Positions 11,591 to 22,765 of a stretch of DNA of 64,000 nt are shown here, one piece after another. The notes beneath the pieces are model-generated. The model did not search any database, was not told the DNA's origin, and worked only from the letters and a program-made list of their open reading frames with translations. The DNA comes from Lithospermum erythrorhizon (taxonomy: Eukaryota; Streptophyta; Magnoliopsida; Boraginales; Boraginaceae). The position numbers were made by a program, and so were the translations under genes. Position 1 is the stretch's first letter. Every line of letters begins with the position of its first letter. The stretch spans positions 930,001-994,000 of the forward strand of contig JADFUC010002358.1 in NCBI GenBank assembly GCA_019722365.1. The letters run 5' to 3'.

Positions 11591-11603
11591 CCCCTCTATA
11601 TAA
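11536..11603 (+). promoter_or_regulatory. G-box and TATA box of the VID27-like gene
   Basis: CACGTG lies at about 11536-11542 (acacgtgtcc) and TCTATATAAT at 11595-11604. The ATG follows at 11693, so the leader would be about 60-70 nt. Confidence 0.6.
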
Positions 11604-11692
11604 TCCAATATTCTCTGAATTTCACCAAAAAATCCCAAAAATTATCCATTTAACCAAAAAGTGAAAATCACTCAATTTTGAGTATTTTGTCT

Positions 11693-14115
11693 ATGGGTGG
11701 GTCTCAAAGTCGCGAAGACATCGATCTCTCCGATTCGGACGAGTACGAGGAAGAAGACGATGAATCAGGAGAGCAATACGATGATGCTAAGGACGAGGAT
11801 TACACACCAAATCCTACAATCAACACTACTTCGCAACTCAGTGGTTCAATTGACGATGTCGAATCGCGTCTTAAATCATTGAAATTGAAGTATAGTAGTA
11901 AAGCTAGTGTAGCTAAGCTTAATCCCAAAAACGCTGTTAAGCTGTACTTACATATCGGTGGAAATACTCCGAATGCCAAATGGATCGTTTCGGAGAAATT
12001 GAGTTATTATCGGTTTGTGAAAACGTCGAATTTGGAGGGGGAGGGGGAGAGCGATGAGGGGGAGGGGGGATTTTGGGTGTTGAGAGTTGGCAAGAAGGTT
12101 AATGCTAGGGTTTCGACTGATTTGCAATTGAAGATGTTTGGTGATCAGAGGAGAGTTGATTTAGTTGATAAAGGCGTTTGGGCGATGAGGTTTTATAGTG
12201 ATGAGGAGTATCGGGGTTTCGTGGTCAGGTTTCAGGATTGTTTGTTTGAGAATGTGTATGGATTGGAGGCTACGGATGAGAATAAGTTGAAGGTTTACGG
12301 GAAGGATTTTATCGGGTGGGTGAAGCCGGAGGAAAATGATGATGCTATGTGGGAGGATGCTGAAGAAGGCATGTGGAAGAGCAAGAGCCCCACGGTTAGA
12401 GGGAGGGAGAGTGATGATTTGTTGGAGGAGTTCGAGGAGGCTGCTTCCGGGGGTGGGGGTATACAGAGTTTGGCCTTGGGTGCGTTGGATAATAGTTTCC
12501 TCGTGAGTGATTCCGGGGTTCAGGTTGTGAAGAATTTTAAGCATGGGATTCATGGGAAGGGGGTGTATGTGAAGTTTGATGATGGTGGTGGGAAGTTAGG
12601 GAGCTCGAATTTGGGGAAATCGACCCCCAAGAAGGCGCTTCTGATGAGAGGTGAAACGAATATGATGCTTATGAGTCCTGCGAAGGAAGGTAAGCAACAC
12701 GCGAATGGGCTTCATCAGTTGGATATCGAGACTGGGAAGATCGTTACACAATGGAACTTTGAGAAGAATGGGGTTGATATTTCAATGCGGGACATTACGA
12801 ATGATACCAAGGGGTCGCAATTGGATCCTTCTGAGTCGACTTTCTTGGGTTTGGATGATAATATGTTGTGCCAGTGGGATATGCGTGATAGGAAGGGTAT
12901 GGTGCAGTCTCTAGCGAATACAAGTTCACCAGTGTTGAACTGGACTCAAGGCCATCAGTTTTCGAGGGGGACAAACTTTCAGTGTTTTGCTACTACTGGT
13001 GATGGATCGATCGTTATCGGTTCACTGGATGGGAAGATTCGTTTGTACTCGAGGACTTCAATGAGACAAGCAAAGACTGCTTTCCCAGGGCTTGGTTCTC
13101 CTATCACGAACGTTGACGTTACCTATGACGGGAAGTGGATATTGGGGACAACTGATACATATTTGATCCTGATTTGCACTCTGTTTACTGACAAGGATGG
13201 GAAGACCAAGACTGCATTTAGCGGTCGGGCTGGGAATAGAATTCCAGCTCCCAGGCTATTGAAGCTTACTCCGGTCGACGCTCATATGGCAGGAGGAAAT
13301 AACAGTTTCCATGGCGGCCATTTCTCTTGGGTAAATTCCTTGTCTAGTAGTACTTCATTTTGTATGAGAAATGGATCTGTTTTGTTCAATCATCTTGTTG
13401 CTTGCTTGATTATTGCATGCCTAAATTTTCTGTACTAGATTACTTGTTCTCCTTATTAGTATATGTAAATTGTTATACTATTTCGACTGTGCTCTTCACT
13501 CCGTGTTCCTATTCGATGAAAGTTAAACTTGCTCTTCTGTGACGTTTTAACAGGACCTTCTTACTCATATTGATGGTATCTGAAATTGTTCATAAGCATT
13601 TGTATACGTTAGCTAGTTTAGCTGTATGAAACATTGGTTTATAGTAAGAACAATAACTTTGAGTGGCTATTCTTAAAACCTAAGTTTAATTAATTACTCC
13701 ATTGTTTGCTTTAACTTGATTGTATAAAACTGAGTATATGGCTGCTTTGCTGTGATATTTTCTTTTGTAATCAGTTGTATCCACACAATCATGTGTTACT
13801 CCATTGTTTGCATTGTGTAATGTGCAGGTTACTGAAAGCGGGAAGCAAGAAAGGCACCTGGTTGCTACAGTTGGGAAGTTCAGCGTAATTTGGAATTTTC
13901 AGCAGGTGAAGAACAGTGCACATCATTGCTACCAGAACCAGCAAGGGCTCAAGAGCTGCTATTGTTACAAGATAGTACTCAAGGACGAGTCTATTGTAGA
14001 AAGCCGATTCATGCACGACAAATTCGCCATCAGTGATTCACCCGAAGCTCCATTGGTAGTGGCCACACCAATGAAAGTCAGTTCTTTCAGCATGTCTGCT
14101 GGAAAGGGGAAATAA
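11693..14115 (+). CDS. VID27-like / CYPRO4-like protein
   Basis: Two exons, 11693-13330 and 13828-14115, join in phase 0 and encode 641 residues. The ATG at 11693 (MGGSQSRE) is chosen over an in-frame TTG at 11678. MGGSQS also fits an N-myristoylation signal. An acidic N-terminal region ([13 protein letters not shown]) is followed by a PH-like middle part ([31 protein letters not shown]) and a C-terminal beta-propeller part ([51 protein letters not shown]). This is the plant CYPRO4/VID27 family. Yeast Vid27 is named for vacuolar import and degradation; the plant role is not settled. The protein looks complete. Confidence 0.93.
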
Positions 14116-14613
14116 CATTTCAGTTCTTATATCCGCATTTATCTATGTACAGTGAAGGTTGTTTTCTGTTTTAGTGTTCATGTGGTTTGTTCTTGTCACA
14201 CATACTTGTCTGATTTCAGTTGAGTAAATTTAGGATCTTTTAGTCTTGTTGTGGTCTTATGGATGGATCGTGGTGAGCCATTTAATTGGTAATGCGTTTG
14301 TAATTGTGTTGACTTCCTGAGACCGATTGCAAGTTGTACTTTTGTGTTTTACACCCTCAGGGGATCATTTTTCTGTCTAATTCTATATTTAACCAAATAA
14401 TAATGAATCACTCTTAACTAATTTAATCAATGGTATTCAATCCCACACAAAGCCAAAATTCCCAAAAATTCTTCAACGTTCTTGACAAATGGACCCATAT
14501 GGTATAAATATATGCCATCCATCTCCATAAACGATTAATTCAAAACCAATTTGAACATAAAATTTTGATACAAATTATGCATTTCACATGATTTTGTCCC
14601 CAAAAGTCTTGGA
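14116..14613. promoter_or_regulatory. Spacer with TATA box for the downstream zinc-finger gene
   Basis: It holds the 3' UTR of the VID27-like gene. A clear TATAAATA lies at 14503-14510, about 100 bp before the next ATG. Confidence 0.6.
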
Positions 14614-16930
14614 ATGTTGTCTTTAAACCTTGCCCCAATTTTCACACATCTACCACCTTCAATCCGCTGCAGCGCCGCCGCTGAAGTTCCGGCATTCCCC
14701 CGTCTCCGGTTGGTGAGCACCACCGCGGCGGCGGAGGCAGTTATGAGCTCTCCATTTCCTGGTGCTGAGAGGAGCAGTAATGGGAATAATGTTAAGGTTA
14801 ATGCCAAGGAGAAGTGGTCAGGTGATAGAGAGAGCTACTTGACTGATGACGTGGATGCTCTCCCTCTTCCAATGACTTATCCCAATTCCAAGCCCATGTC
14901 TCGTCAGGAAATTGACCTTCGTCTCCAGTGTGACCCTTTACTTGAGGTAATATTCTTCATTCATTAATTCAATTACTCAGTAGTGACGTATTTATTCAGC
15001 TCTGTCATTGCTTATCTACTTATCTACTTCGTTCTACATCAACATGTCCCGATGCTCTGATATTACGCAGTCTTATCATTATGATAACAGGGAGGAGGCT
15101 TTTTAAAAATTGCCCCGATAATAAAGCGTCAACATTATCTACTACTTTACAAAAAGATAAAAAGATTAGGTAGTGCAATGAGCCATTTTTATTATATCAA
15201 AGAGCCAGAGACTAAGAAATCTTTGACTACAAAAGGACACGGAAACTAGTTATCTATTTCGTTAAGTCCATAAAATTTAGGCCTTGTTTGAGTGGTTGGG
15301 TTATTATTAGAATTTGTCTCTGTATTTGTTATACATTAGTTTTAGCAGTTGGTTACATAGATAAAGTTTGAATCTTTTTGACAATGGAAGTTTGAATCTT
15401 TTTGTAATGTTGTTCACGCATCTGCAATCCTTGTTTCAACTCTTACAGTTAAATTTGCTACCCTTGATGATTCTCATTGCTAGTTTATGTTTTGCTTGTA
15501 CATTGCGTTAGCAATCTAAATCTCTGAAATAATTATATTAAAGGGCGAAAAAGGGGATTTGATGGATAAAGTGGGAAGTGATTTGTGCAATTTTAAGTTT
15601 TAACCATGGATTATGTTGTTAATTTTGGAATAATTTTTTCATTGTATGTGGATGTGGTTATACATATGTTTTTATGTTGATTTGGTGGATGTGTAGGATT
15701 GTAAGCCAGTGGTCTATGAGTGGACTGGAAAATGTAGAAGTTGTCAAGGATCAGGTTACGTTAGCTACCATAGCAAAAGAGGGAAGGAGACTGTTTGCAA
15801 ATGCATACCTTGTCAAGGGATAGGTAATATTTATCATTTTGTAACTATCATACAAGTCCTTTATGAACATGCTTAACAGTTACTTGTTCTATAACCTTTC
15901 AACACTCACGAGTGTTCATTGAATATAAATTTTAGAATGTTATGTAACTTCTAATGAGTAGACGATAGTCTTTGCGATTTTTCTTGGGTCAACTCGGAAA
16001 CAGCCTCCTTGTTATTATAGGGGGTAAGGTTGAGTACAGTAACCCCCCCCCGCCTCGCCTATTTAGATGCATTGGGACGTGTTATTGTTATTTAATCTAA
16101 TCTTTCTATTCTACGATGTGCTTCCACTACTCATTTCCCCCCTTCCCTCATCATATGACTTAGATAGTTTTTTCCTATTCCTTTTGTTCTGCTCTTAATT
16201 ACTGGTTGTGAATTTTCTATTTGGGAATATCCTTGTGTATCCAACAATGTCTCCTTATAGGAAGTTACTATGTTCTGGCCGATTGCTTCCTATTTAAGCA
16301 TCTTTGTTGAACAGTTTGAGTTTCATACCAATAATTTTAGAATTATGTCTCGCAATTGATCCGCTATTTCACCTTGTCATATCAAATAACGGCTTTCAGA
16401 ACTGTTGTTCTCTTTCAAAGAAGATAGAGTGATGGACGTGTATGATAGCTTACAACCATAAGCTACTGTTAATATATGAATGAATTGTTTTCCAAACTGA
16501 ATAACATCTAGGAATAGTTGTAAGTTGGAACCACTACATAAAACTTTGTTGTAGGTCTAGACGGTGCTTAAACTCTGGCCTAGCAGTGAATGATTCCTTA
16601 CTTATTATCAGTTTGGATGTCTAAGCAGTTGATCATCCTTAGCAATGACTTCACCAGAGAATTCAACTACTTGATTTGCCATTCATGCCTCTTCATTTAT
16701 CCCCAATCATATATCTTTTACATCATTCTTGTATTGCACTTCAACTCTTTACTGGTTAAATTCTTGTTTCAGTACCCACAAAATAAATTATGAATAATTA
16801 GCATCTGATGATGTAGTAGAATTTCAATCCTAACATGGAATTTATATACGTCTCAGGCTATGTGCAGAAGATAACAGCCCGCGGCAATATTGATGTGATG
16901 GAGGACTTGGATAATGGGAAACCTCCTTAG
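14614..16930 (+). CDS. Small plastid-type DnaJ-like zinc-finger protein
   Basis: Three exons, 14614-14946, 15697-15823 and 16857-16930, encode 177 residues. The first 45 residues are rich in Ala, Ser, Arg and Pro with almost no acidic residues ([20 protein letters not shown]), as in a chloroplast transit peptide. A conserved block [20 protein letters not shown] follows. Exon 2 has two DnaJ-type half-fingers, CRSCQGSG and CIPCQGIG. There is no J domain. Such proteins are plant-specific and plastid-targeted, with suggested thiol or chaperone roles; the substrate is unknown. Intron 2 contains a TS-type SINE remnant. Confidence 0.85.
15990..16096 (+). mobile_element. TS-type SINE remnant in intron 2
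   Basis: The stretch containing actcggaaacagcctccttg, then ggggtaaggttgagtacagt, a C-run and gttattgttatt matches, from memory, the conserved tail of the TS SINE family of dicots (CGGAAACAGCC ... GGGGTAAGG.TGCGTACA ... GTTGTTGTT). The tRNA-like head is poor, so the copy is old or 5'-truncated. No target duplication was found. Confidence 0.55.
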
Positions 16931-17454
16931 TTTGGAATATTTGTAATGAGCTCATCCAACATTTCATATCAGCACCATAGTAATTTCATCAACCGATACT
17001 GATGACAAATTTAAAGAGGCGGTTAACAATCCAGGGATGATTTCTCACTCCAAAATCCAAATACGTTGAGACTGTACCCTTATTTTAGTGAGTTTATTTT
17101 GCTAGTGAAAATATAAAGGGGTTATATAATTTTGAAACTTACTCTTTAGGTGCCAATGTTATTTTTTCACATTGAGAATCTCTCATTCCACCATGTAAAC
17201 TTTTCTTATTATTCTGTTCTGGCCCATTGGTTTCCCAAATTTTTTTGTTCCCAAGATTCTTAATTGATATAGAACTATAGAAGTAATTGAGGAATAAAAC
17301 TTTTCTTCCTTATCCAGAATACTTGAAGCATCACATTGTCGTTGTCTTTGGATTTCTTGAACGAATCTCATTCTGTAGCCAATATATATACCTCTGAATC
17401 TGTTCCATTATTTATTGTTTAGCCCTCTTGAGACTTCATAAACCACATCAAAAT
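16931..17454. other. Spacer between zinc-finger and CML genes
   Basis: It holds the 3' UTR of the upstream gene and the promoter of the CML gene. A TATA-like aatatatatacc is at about 17382-17393, some 65 bp before the CML ATG. Confidence 0.5.
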
Positions 17455-17928
17455 ATGGCAAGCTCACGTTTCCTTAACCTCCGGTACAACCTCTCAAAGA
17501 GAAGCCTCCTGGAAAAACCTTCAAGAATGTTATCAGGAGGGCGACAGAACTCGGGTTTACTATCCGGCTACCAGGTAAGTGTGGATGAGCTGAAACAGGT
17601 CTTCGATAAGTTTGATTCAAACAAAGATGGAAAGATATCGCCTGATGAGTACATGGCCATACTAAAAGCCCTGGGAAGAAGCTATTTCATTCCAAAAGAA
17701 GTGGAGAAGATTTTTGAAGTTGCAGATCTTAATGGCGATGGCTTCATTGATTTCAAGGAGTTTTTGGAAATGCAGCAAAAAGGTGGTGGAGTTAGGGCAT
17801 CGGAATTGCAAAGTGCATTCCGCGCATTTGACATTGATGGGGATGGTAAGATCACTGTCGATGAAGTGTTCGAGTTGATGAAGAGGCTCGGAGAGAAATT
17901 GCATCGAGCTGATATGATGAATTCCTGA
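17455..17928 (+). CDS. Calmodulin-like protein (CML), EF-hand 4 lost
   Basis: A single exon encodes 157 residues from the ATG at 17455 (MASSRFLNLR); an upstream in-frame TTG is ignored. After a basic N-terminal extension there are three canonical EF-hand loops: DSNKDGKISPDE (54-65), DLNGDGFIDFKE (91-102) and DIDGDGKITVDE (126-137). The protein then ends GEKLHRADMMNS, whereas CMLs of this layout usually have a fourth hand. Directly after, in another frame, FLNMMTRTMKMY then TAG (17958-17960) can be read, which looks like the lost C-terminal helix. So a deletion removed the fourth loop and shifted the frame. The CML probably still binds calcium through its first three loops. Confidence 0.88.
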   Translation: MASSRFLNLRYNLSKRSLLEKPSRMLSGGRQNSGLLSGYQVSVDELKQVFDKFDSNKDGKISPDEYMAILKALGRSYFIPKEVEKIFEVADLNGDGFIDFKEFLEMQQKGGGVRASELQSAFRAFDIDGDGKITVDEVFELMKRLGEKLHRADMMNS

Positions 17929-19250
17929 ACATGATGACTCGCACTATGAAGATGTATTAGAACCATAAATATATTCAATAATTTCTTTCTTTAATCTTCA
18001 TATCTATATCTATACTATATATGTGTGAAAGTTCTTTTTCCAAAATTATTCATTTAAACCTAAAAAGCTCATCAAAGTTTATCCATGACGTTACATTTAT
18101 TCACATTCATTCAATTTTAAAAGACAATTAAAAAATAACCACCTATAATATCCACTATAGAGTAATTAGCAATGTATTCAAAATATTAAGTTGGTTATTA
18201 TATTTTTACTTTCATATCCATGCAATCAACAAGAAGAAGACTAAGCATTTGATTTTTTCTAATCGCAATCAGTTTTCACTTTATTAATACTTTCATATTC
18301 CAACTCTTGAATTTTATATGTTGTGAATTTTTCACCCTTCACAAGCATTATATTTATATGTTGACATATAATAGATAATATTAAAATTAATGTTCATATG
18401 TTTATATCCAAATAGTTAATATTAAAGAATATTTATTCAAATGGATATGTTAAAATATAAATTTTTAATTCTTCTTTTGAATTATGATGTTATATTTAAG
18501 TGTATGTAATTACACTATAACCATTACATAAAAATTTATAAAATGATATTTGGATAAAATTGCACCAATTACTAGCACTAAGTACTAATGGTGATCGAGT
18601 CATTGATATTTACTAAAATATCTTGAGGGACAATATATTCAATGTTTCTTTCTTTGATCTTCATATAAAGCATGGAGTATTGGTGTAATAAACTAAAAGT
18701 CAGAAAATTTAGCAACTTCTAATTACAAAGTTCATATTTCAGGGAGTTCTACACCCAAAACCCCTGCAATTTTATCTCCAATTCATCTGTCGATTTCAGA
18801 AGAATCCAAGAGAGTTTAAAAGCGTTGGGTTAAAATGACATAGAAACGCGATGGATAAAGAGAGCCAGGGAGGGTAGTATTAACAAATAACCAGTAACAA
18901 AATGGCACAAACGAGAGTAGAAATATACCACAGTTATGCAAACAATCTCCAAACGGTTCCTGTAAATACAACATCCTTTTCTATCTTATCTAGATGTCAT
19001 TTCTTTATACATACAAAACACATTGAAGTTGCCAATTAGAAAAGTAAATTACTGAATGCGAGAAAATGCATTTCTCTAAATATCGGTCATGGTAATTCTG
19101 AACAATGATTTCGGCATATATTTGTTAAAAACCGGAGACTTTTAACAAAATAAACGCTTTGATTGCTTTCATTACACCAAGAATCACGAAAATAGAGGTT
19201 CACTGATCCTTAAAGGAAGAACACTAAAGGTACCAGTAGAAAACGTCAGT
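17929..19250. other. Intergenic, AT-rich; imperfect direct repeat
   Basis: It contains the out-of-frame remnant of the CML last helix (to 17960). A roughly 33-bp imperfect direct repeat (17969-18003 and 18633-18665) brackets about 630 bp of AT-rich sequence. No gene was found. Confidence 0.5.
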
Positions 19251-21110
19251 TTACCAATAGTCACCACAAGAGCACTTGCCATCCTTAAAATGGTGGAACC
19301 TCTTGTTATCTCTAACAATTAATTCCCTCCCAACAATCCTAGACATGATCTTGATGGCGTTATGGCAATCACCGCAAACACGAAGGTTTTTTATGATTCT
19401 AAGAGGCGTCCGTGCGGGAGTGCTAATTAAACCATATGCAATAGCTAAGCGTTCACTATGGTACAACAAGGCCTGCTCCTTGGCCTCCTGATCAATGTCA
19501 TGCAGCACATACCTTGTATCTGGTACATAAGCTTGTTGTTTCATAGCCTCCCTCAGTTTTTCATCATCCTTATAAAGGGTGGGATTACGAAATTCTATGA
19601 TCCTATTTTTACCCTCAAGCATGTTAAGAGCAGAATGCTTCTTTGGTGGAGGTGTAGGAATCTTATTCTTTATGGCTCTTGACGGGTCCAGACTGACCAT
19701 CAGCTCCTCTGCATGATCTTCAAGATCAATATCTCCCTGAATGCGAGCATAGTTCATTAGAGCCTCCCAGATATCAGCTGTGGGTTCAAAAGGAAGCTTC
19801 ACAATGAACTCCTTGGCCTCAGCAAGCTGACCAGTCTTTCCATACACACCGAGAAGTCCCAAGTAATGCTCGGTCCCTGGGTTCATTCCATACTCGGTCC
19901 TCATTGACTCAAAATGTATAAAAGCTTCTTCGATGGTATCAGCACTAGCACAAGCATCAAAAATTGCCAAGAAAGTTTCTCCATTAGGCTGCATGCCTGA
20001 CGTCCTCATTTGCTCGTATAGTGCCAATCCGTCATCCCCCAATCCGTTCTCTGCATACCCATATATCATAAAATGCCAAGTATCCATATTCCTCTCAAGC
20101 ATGTGATCAAAAACTCTTCTAGCATCCGTCATACTGCCACACTTTGAGTACATTTTGAGAATCTCATTGATCAACTGAAGATCACTCCTACATGTCGACC
20201 TCAAGAAGTAATCATGCACCTTCTTAGCATCCTCATACTTCTTCGACTTCTCGCATAGCTCAAAAAGCAACCTAAAACACTGAGCATCAGCTTTCTCGCC
20301 TTTGTCCAACAACTCAATGACTTCTTTAACTTTCCCTTGTTGGCACAAACCTAACAAATTCACAGTTGATGATACATGACTCGGTGCCTGATTTCCAACA
20401 ACCTGCCCTTGACTCTGAACTTGATTGTACCCTGGTTGCATCATCCCCTGCTGAACATTTTGAGTTTGCGGACTCCACTGGTTATTATTACTCCTCGTCT
20501 GTCGGTTCCCCTGATCATGATTATTCCACCGGTTGCCCCCACTCTGCTGCTTGTATCCTTGGGCGGGGTTCTGCACAAACCCCGGATTCTGATACCCTTC
20601 TTGCCGAGGGTAGTAGTTCTGGCTTACACTCGGATTCTGCTGAGCCGCATATCCTTGATTCTGGCTATTAACATTCCCAAAAGCCGGAACTTTCTGAGCT
20701 TGAGTAGGGTTTGGAGCACTAAATCCCTGATTCTGACCACTATAACCACTACCCCTCTGGCCATACACTCGATTCGGATAATTTTCATAGGACGAATGAT
20801 ACTTATCATAATTCATATTCGTTTGACTATTCCCATTAGCATGATAATTATTAGGATAATTCAGATTATGGGTATTGTTCGATTCATTATTATAAGAAGT
20901 GTGCGGGTTCTGATTTTCTTGAAATTGGTTAGTTACAACTGATGTACTCAATTGTTCAGTAAATATGGACCAAAATGAAGGGTTTAAAGATTGGATTTTG
21001 ATAGGGCTAAAAATGGAATTAGAAAGGTGATAAAGAGGACGAGTTACCTTGCAGGAAGATGATGAGAAAATTGAGGATGGGTTTCTGCGAATCGCCATTA
21101 AAGAAGCCAT
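19251..21110 (-). CDS. DYW-type PPR protein, DYW2 (At2g15690)-like
   Basis: One uninterrupted reading frame of 619 residues starts at the ATG at 21110. The N-terminus is rich in Arg and Ser ([20 protein letters not shown]), fitting organelle import. Residues of about 60-230 are very rich in Gln, Asn, Tyr and Gly ([25 protein letters not shown]). A few PPR motifs follow ([40 protein letters not shown]), then an E-like part and a complete DYW deaminase domain with HSE (551-553), CGDCH (579-583) and the terminal CSCGDYW. The short PPR tract, Q/N-rich N-terminus and full DYW domain resemble Arabidopsis DYW2 and the MEF8 group. DYW2 supplies the deaminase to E+-type editing factors in mitochondria and plastids. 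Confidence 0.9.
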   Translation of the reverse strand: MASLMAIRRNPSSIFSSSSCKVTRPLYHLSNSIFSPIKIQSLNPSFWSIFTEQLSTSVVTNQFQENQNPHTSYNNESNNTHNLNYPNNYHANGNSQTNMNYDKYHSSYENYPNRVYGQRGSGYSGQNQGFSAPNPTQAQKVPAFGNVNSQNQGYAAQQNPSVSQNYYPRQEGYQNPGFVQNPAQGYKQQSGGNRWNNHDQGNRQTRSNNNQWSPQTQNVQQGMMQPGYNQVQSQGQVVGNQAPSHVSSTVNLLGLCQQGKVKEVIELLDKGEKADAQCFRLLFELCEKSKKYEDAKKVHDYFLRSTCRSDLQLINEILKMYSKCGSMTDARRVFDHMLERNMDTWHFMIYGYAENGLGDDGLALYEQMRTSGMQPNGETFLAIFDACASADTIEEAFIHFESMRTEYGMNPGTEHYLGLLGVYGKTGQLAEAKEFIVKLPFEPTADIWEALMNYARIQGDIDLEDHAEELMVSLDPSRAIKNKIPTPPPKKHSALNMLEGKNRIIEFRNPTLYKDDEKLREAMKQQAYVPDTRYVLHDIDQEAKEQALLYHSERLAIAYGLISTPARTPLRIIKNLRVCGDCHNAIKIMSRIVGRELIVRDNKRFHHFKDGKCSCGDYW

Positions 21111-21984
21111 TTTTACTCTGGAGATGAAGATGGATAAACCCTAGAAAAGTCTCTTTGGTAGTGTGATGATAGTTGACGAATGATAAACCCTTTCCCAACG
21201 AGGTACAATGAATTATATAAGGGTTAAGGATTTATTATGGATACCGTATATGCACTTAATTTTAATGTGAAAAAATATTATAAATGATTATTCTGGGGCA
21301 TTGCATAAATTTTTAAAAATTCAAAAAAACGTACAAGATTGTTATATGAACCTAATTAAACCGCTTCATAATTGATAGTAAGTATTTTTTTAGAAATGGT
21401 GTTGTTAACTGCCAAAAAAGGCCAAATCCCTCGACCTAAGTTAATTCTATGCTATTCATGCCAATTATCTATATGCAGTGGTTTTAAATCGTGGAGAGAA
21501 GTAAAAATATATTACTATAAAATGATGTAATTTGTATTTTTATTATTAATGAACCATTAATAAACAAAAGTTTAATGACCGTGAATCTCATTAATAACGG
21601 ATTGCTGATATTCTAAAATATCGAGTAGTTTCAAATTGCTTATTATGTACGTGTTAAGATGTCAATAAAGGAAAATACAATATTTCATAGAATAACAAGA
21701 GATGCTAAGAATGCATTTACATACATCTGCCAAATATTCGATATATATTTTTATGTTTAATCTAAAATCATTCTAAAATTATGTAAAACTTACACTCCTT
21801 TGAATTTTTTATAACAATATTTTTATTTTTGAATAATACTTACGTCCTCTAACTAAATAATATATTGACGAATTGATCATCAATATAATATCATCGAATT
21901 ATTTGCTTTTATGTCGGTTAAATTAGTATGATTTAAAAAGAATAATTTAAATTTTGTGGATCCCAATATATAAAATTCATATCT

Positions 21985-22195
21985 ACATAAAATTAAATAA
22001 TAATAATAATTCTACTCAAATGATATGCTATTTAACTAATACCTATTATAATAATAACAACAACATTTCTACATAATAATAATAATAATAATTCTACAAA
22101 AATATATGATTCTTTAACTAACACCTATTATAATCATAATAATAACAGTAGTTGTACATCAAACATATTATTATTTAACTAACACCAATTATTAA
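21985..22195. repeat. Imperfect tandem repeat with (AAT)n tracts
   Basis: A unit containing aataataattctac, an intermediate tatttaacta segment and cacctattataataataa occurs about three times with drift. AAT microsatellite runs are inside it, for example around 22073-22093. Confidence 0.7.
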
Positions 22196-22550
22196 ATATT
22201 GAAAATGACATATGATGAGAAAATCATATTGATGAAATTTTAGTAATAAATTAATAATATATATATGAGACATATTCTTGTGAATTGAATCATGAAAGTT
22301 ATACATGCAAAATTGAATAAAAATAATTGTGTTATTCAGTGTATACATTTGAATAATTAAACATGCACTGTAGATAAATAAACAAAGTTAATTAAAACGT
22401 GGAATGCACATCAATTATAAAAAATATATAGATGTCAAATGTATGCAATATATTATCCTCAAAAATACGTATATGCTGATGATACTCTTCCAATTGATAA
22501 TCTTACGTATGCAAATATAAAAGTGATTTATTTAATACTTAATGCTATCT

Positions 22551-22765
22551 ATTTTTTTATTTGACATTTTGGTATATCGGCGTAAAACTTTTGAATTATT
22601 AATTGTTAATTATTTATTATTTTAATAAATGTAAAAGTTATATCATTAGATTCATCTTTTGAAAATAATTTCATAAGATTATTTTTCATAATTTTTGAAC
22701 ATATAATAAGTTAATACCGATACAAAGCTTTATCTCGAGCATACCTAAACGCCAAATAAAAAAAA
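22551..22765. mobile_element. MITE with about 30-bp terminal inverted repeats
   Basis: The left end reads ttttttatttgacattttgg and the reverse complement of the right end reads ttttttatttggcgtttagg, so the ends are inverted repeats. Fragments with related sequence occur near 10360-10440, 29690-29760 and 62480-62620, which suggests a dispersed family. Confidence 0.65.

Noticed and set aside
12161..12553. 130-codon minus-strand frame in the VID27-like gene
   Set aside because: Antisense shadow of a clearly conserved exon.
20376..20942. 188-codon plus-strand frame inside the PPR gene
   Set aside because: Antisense shadow of the Gln/Asn-rich region; its Ile/Leu richness simply mirrors that bias.
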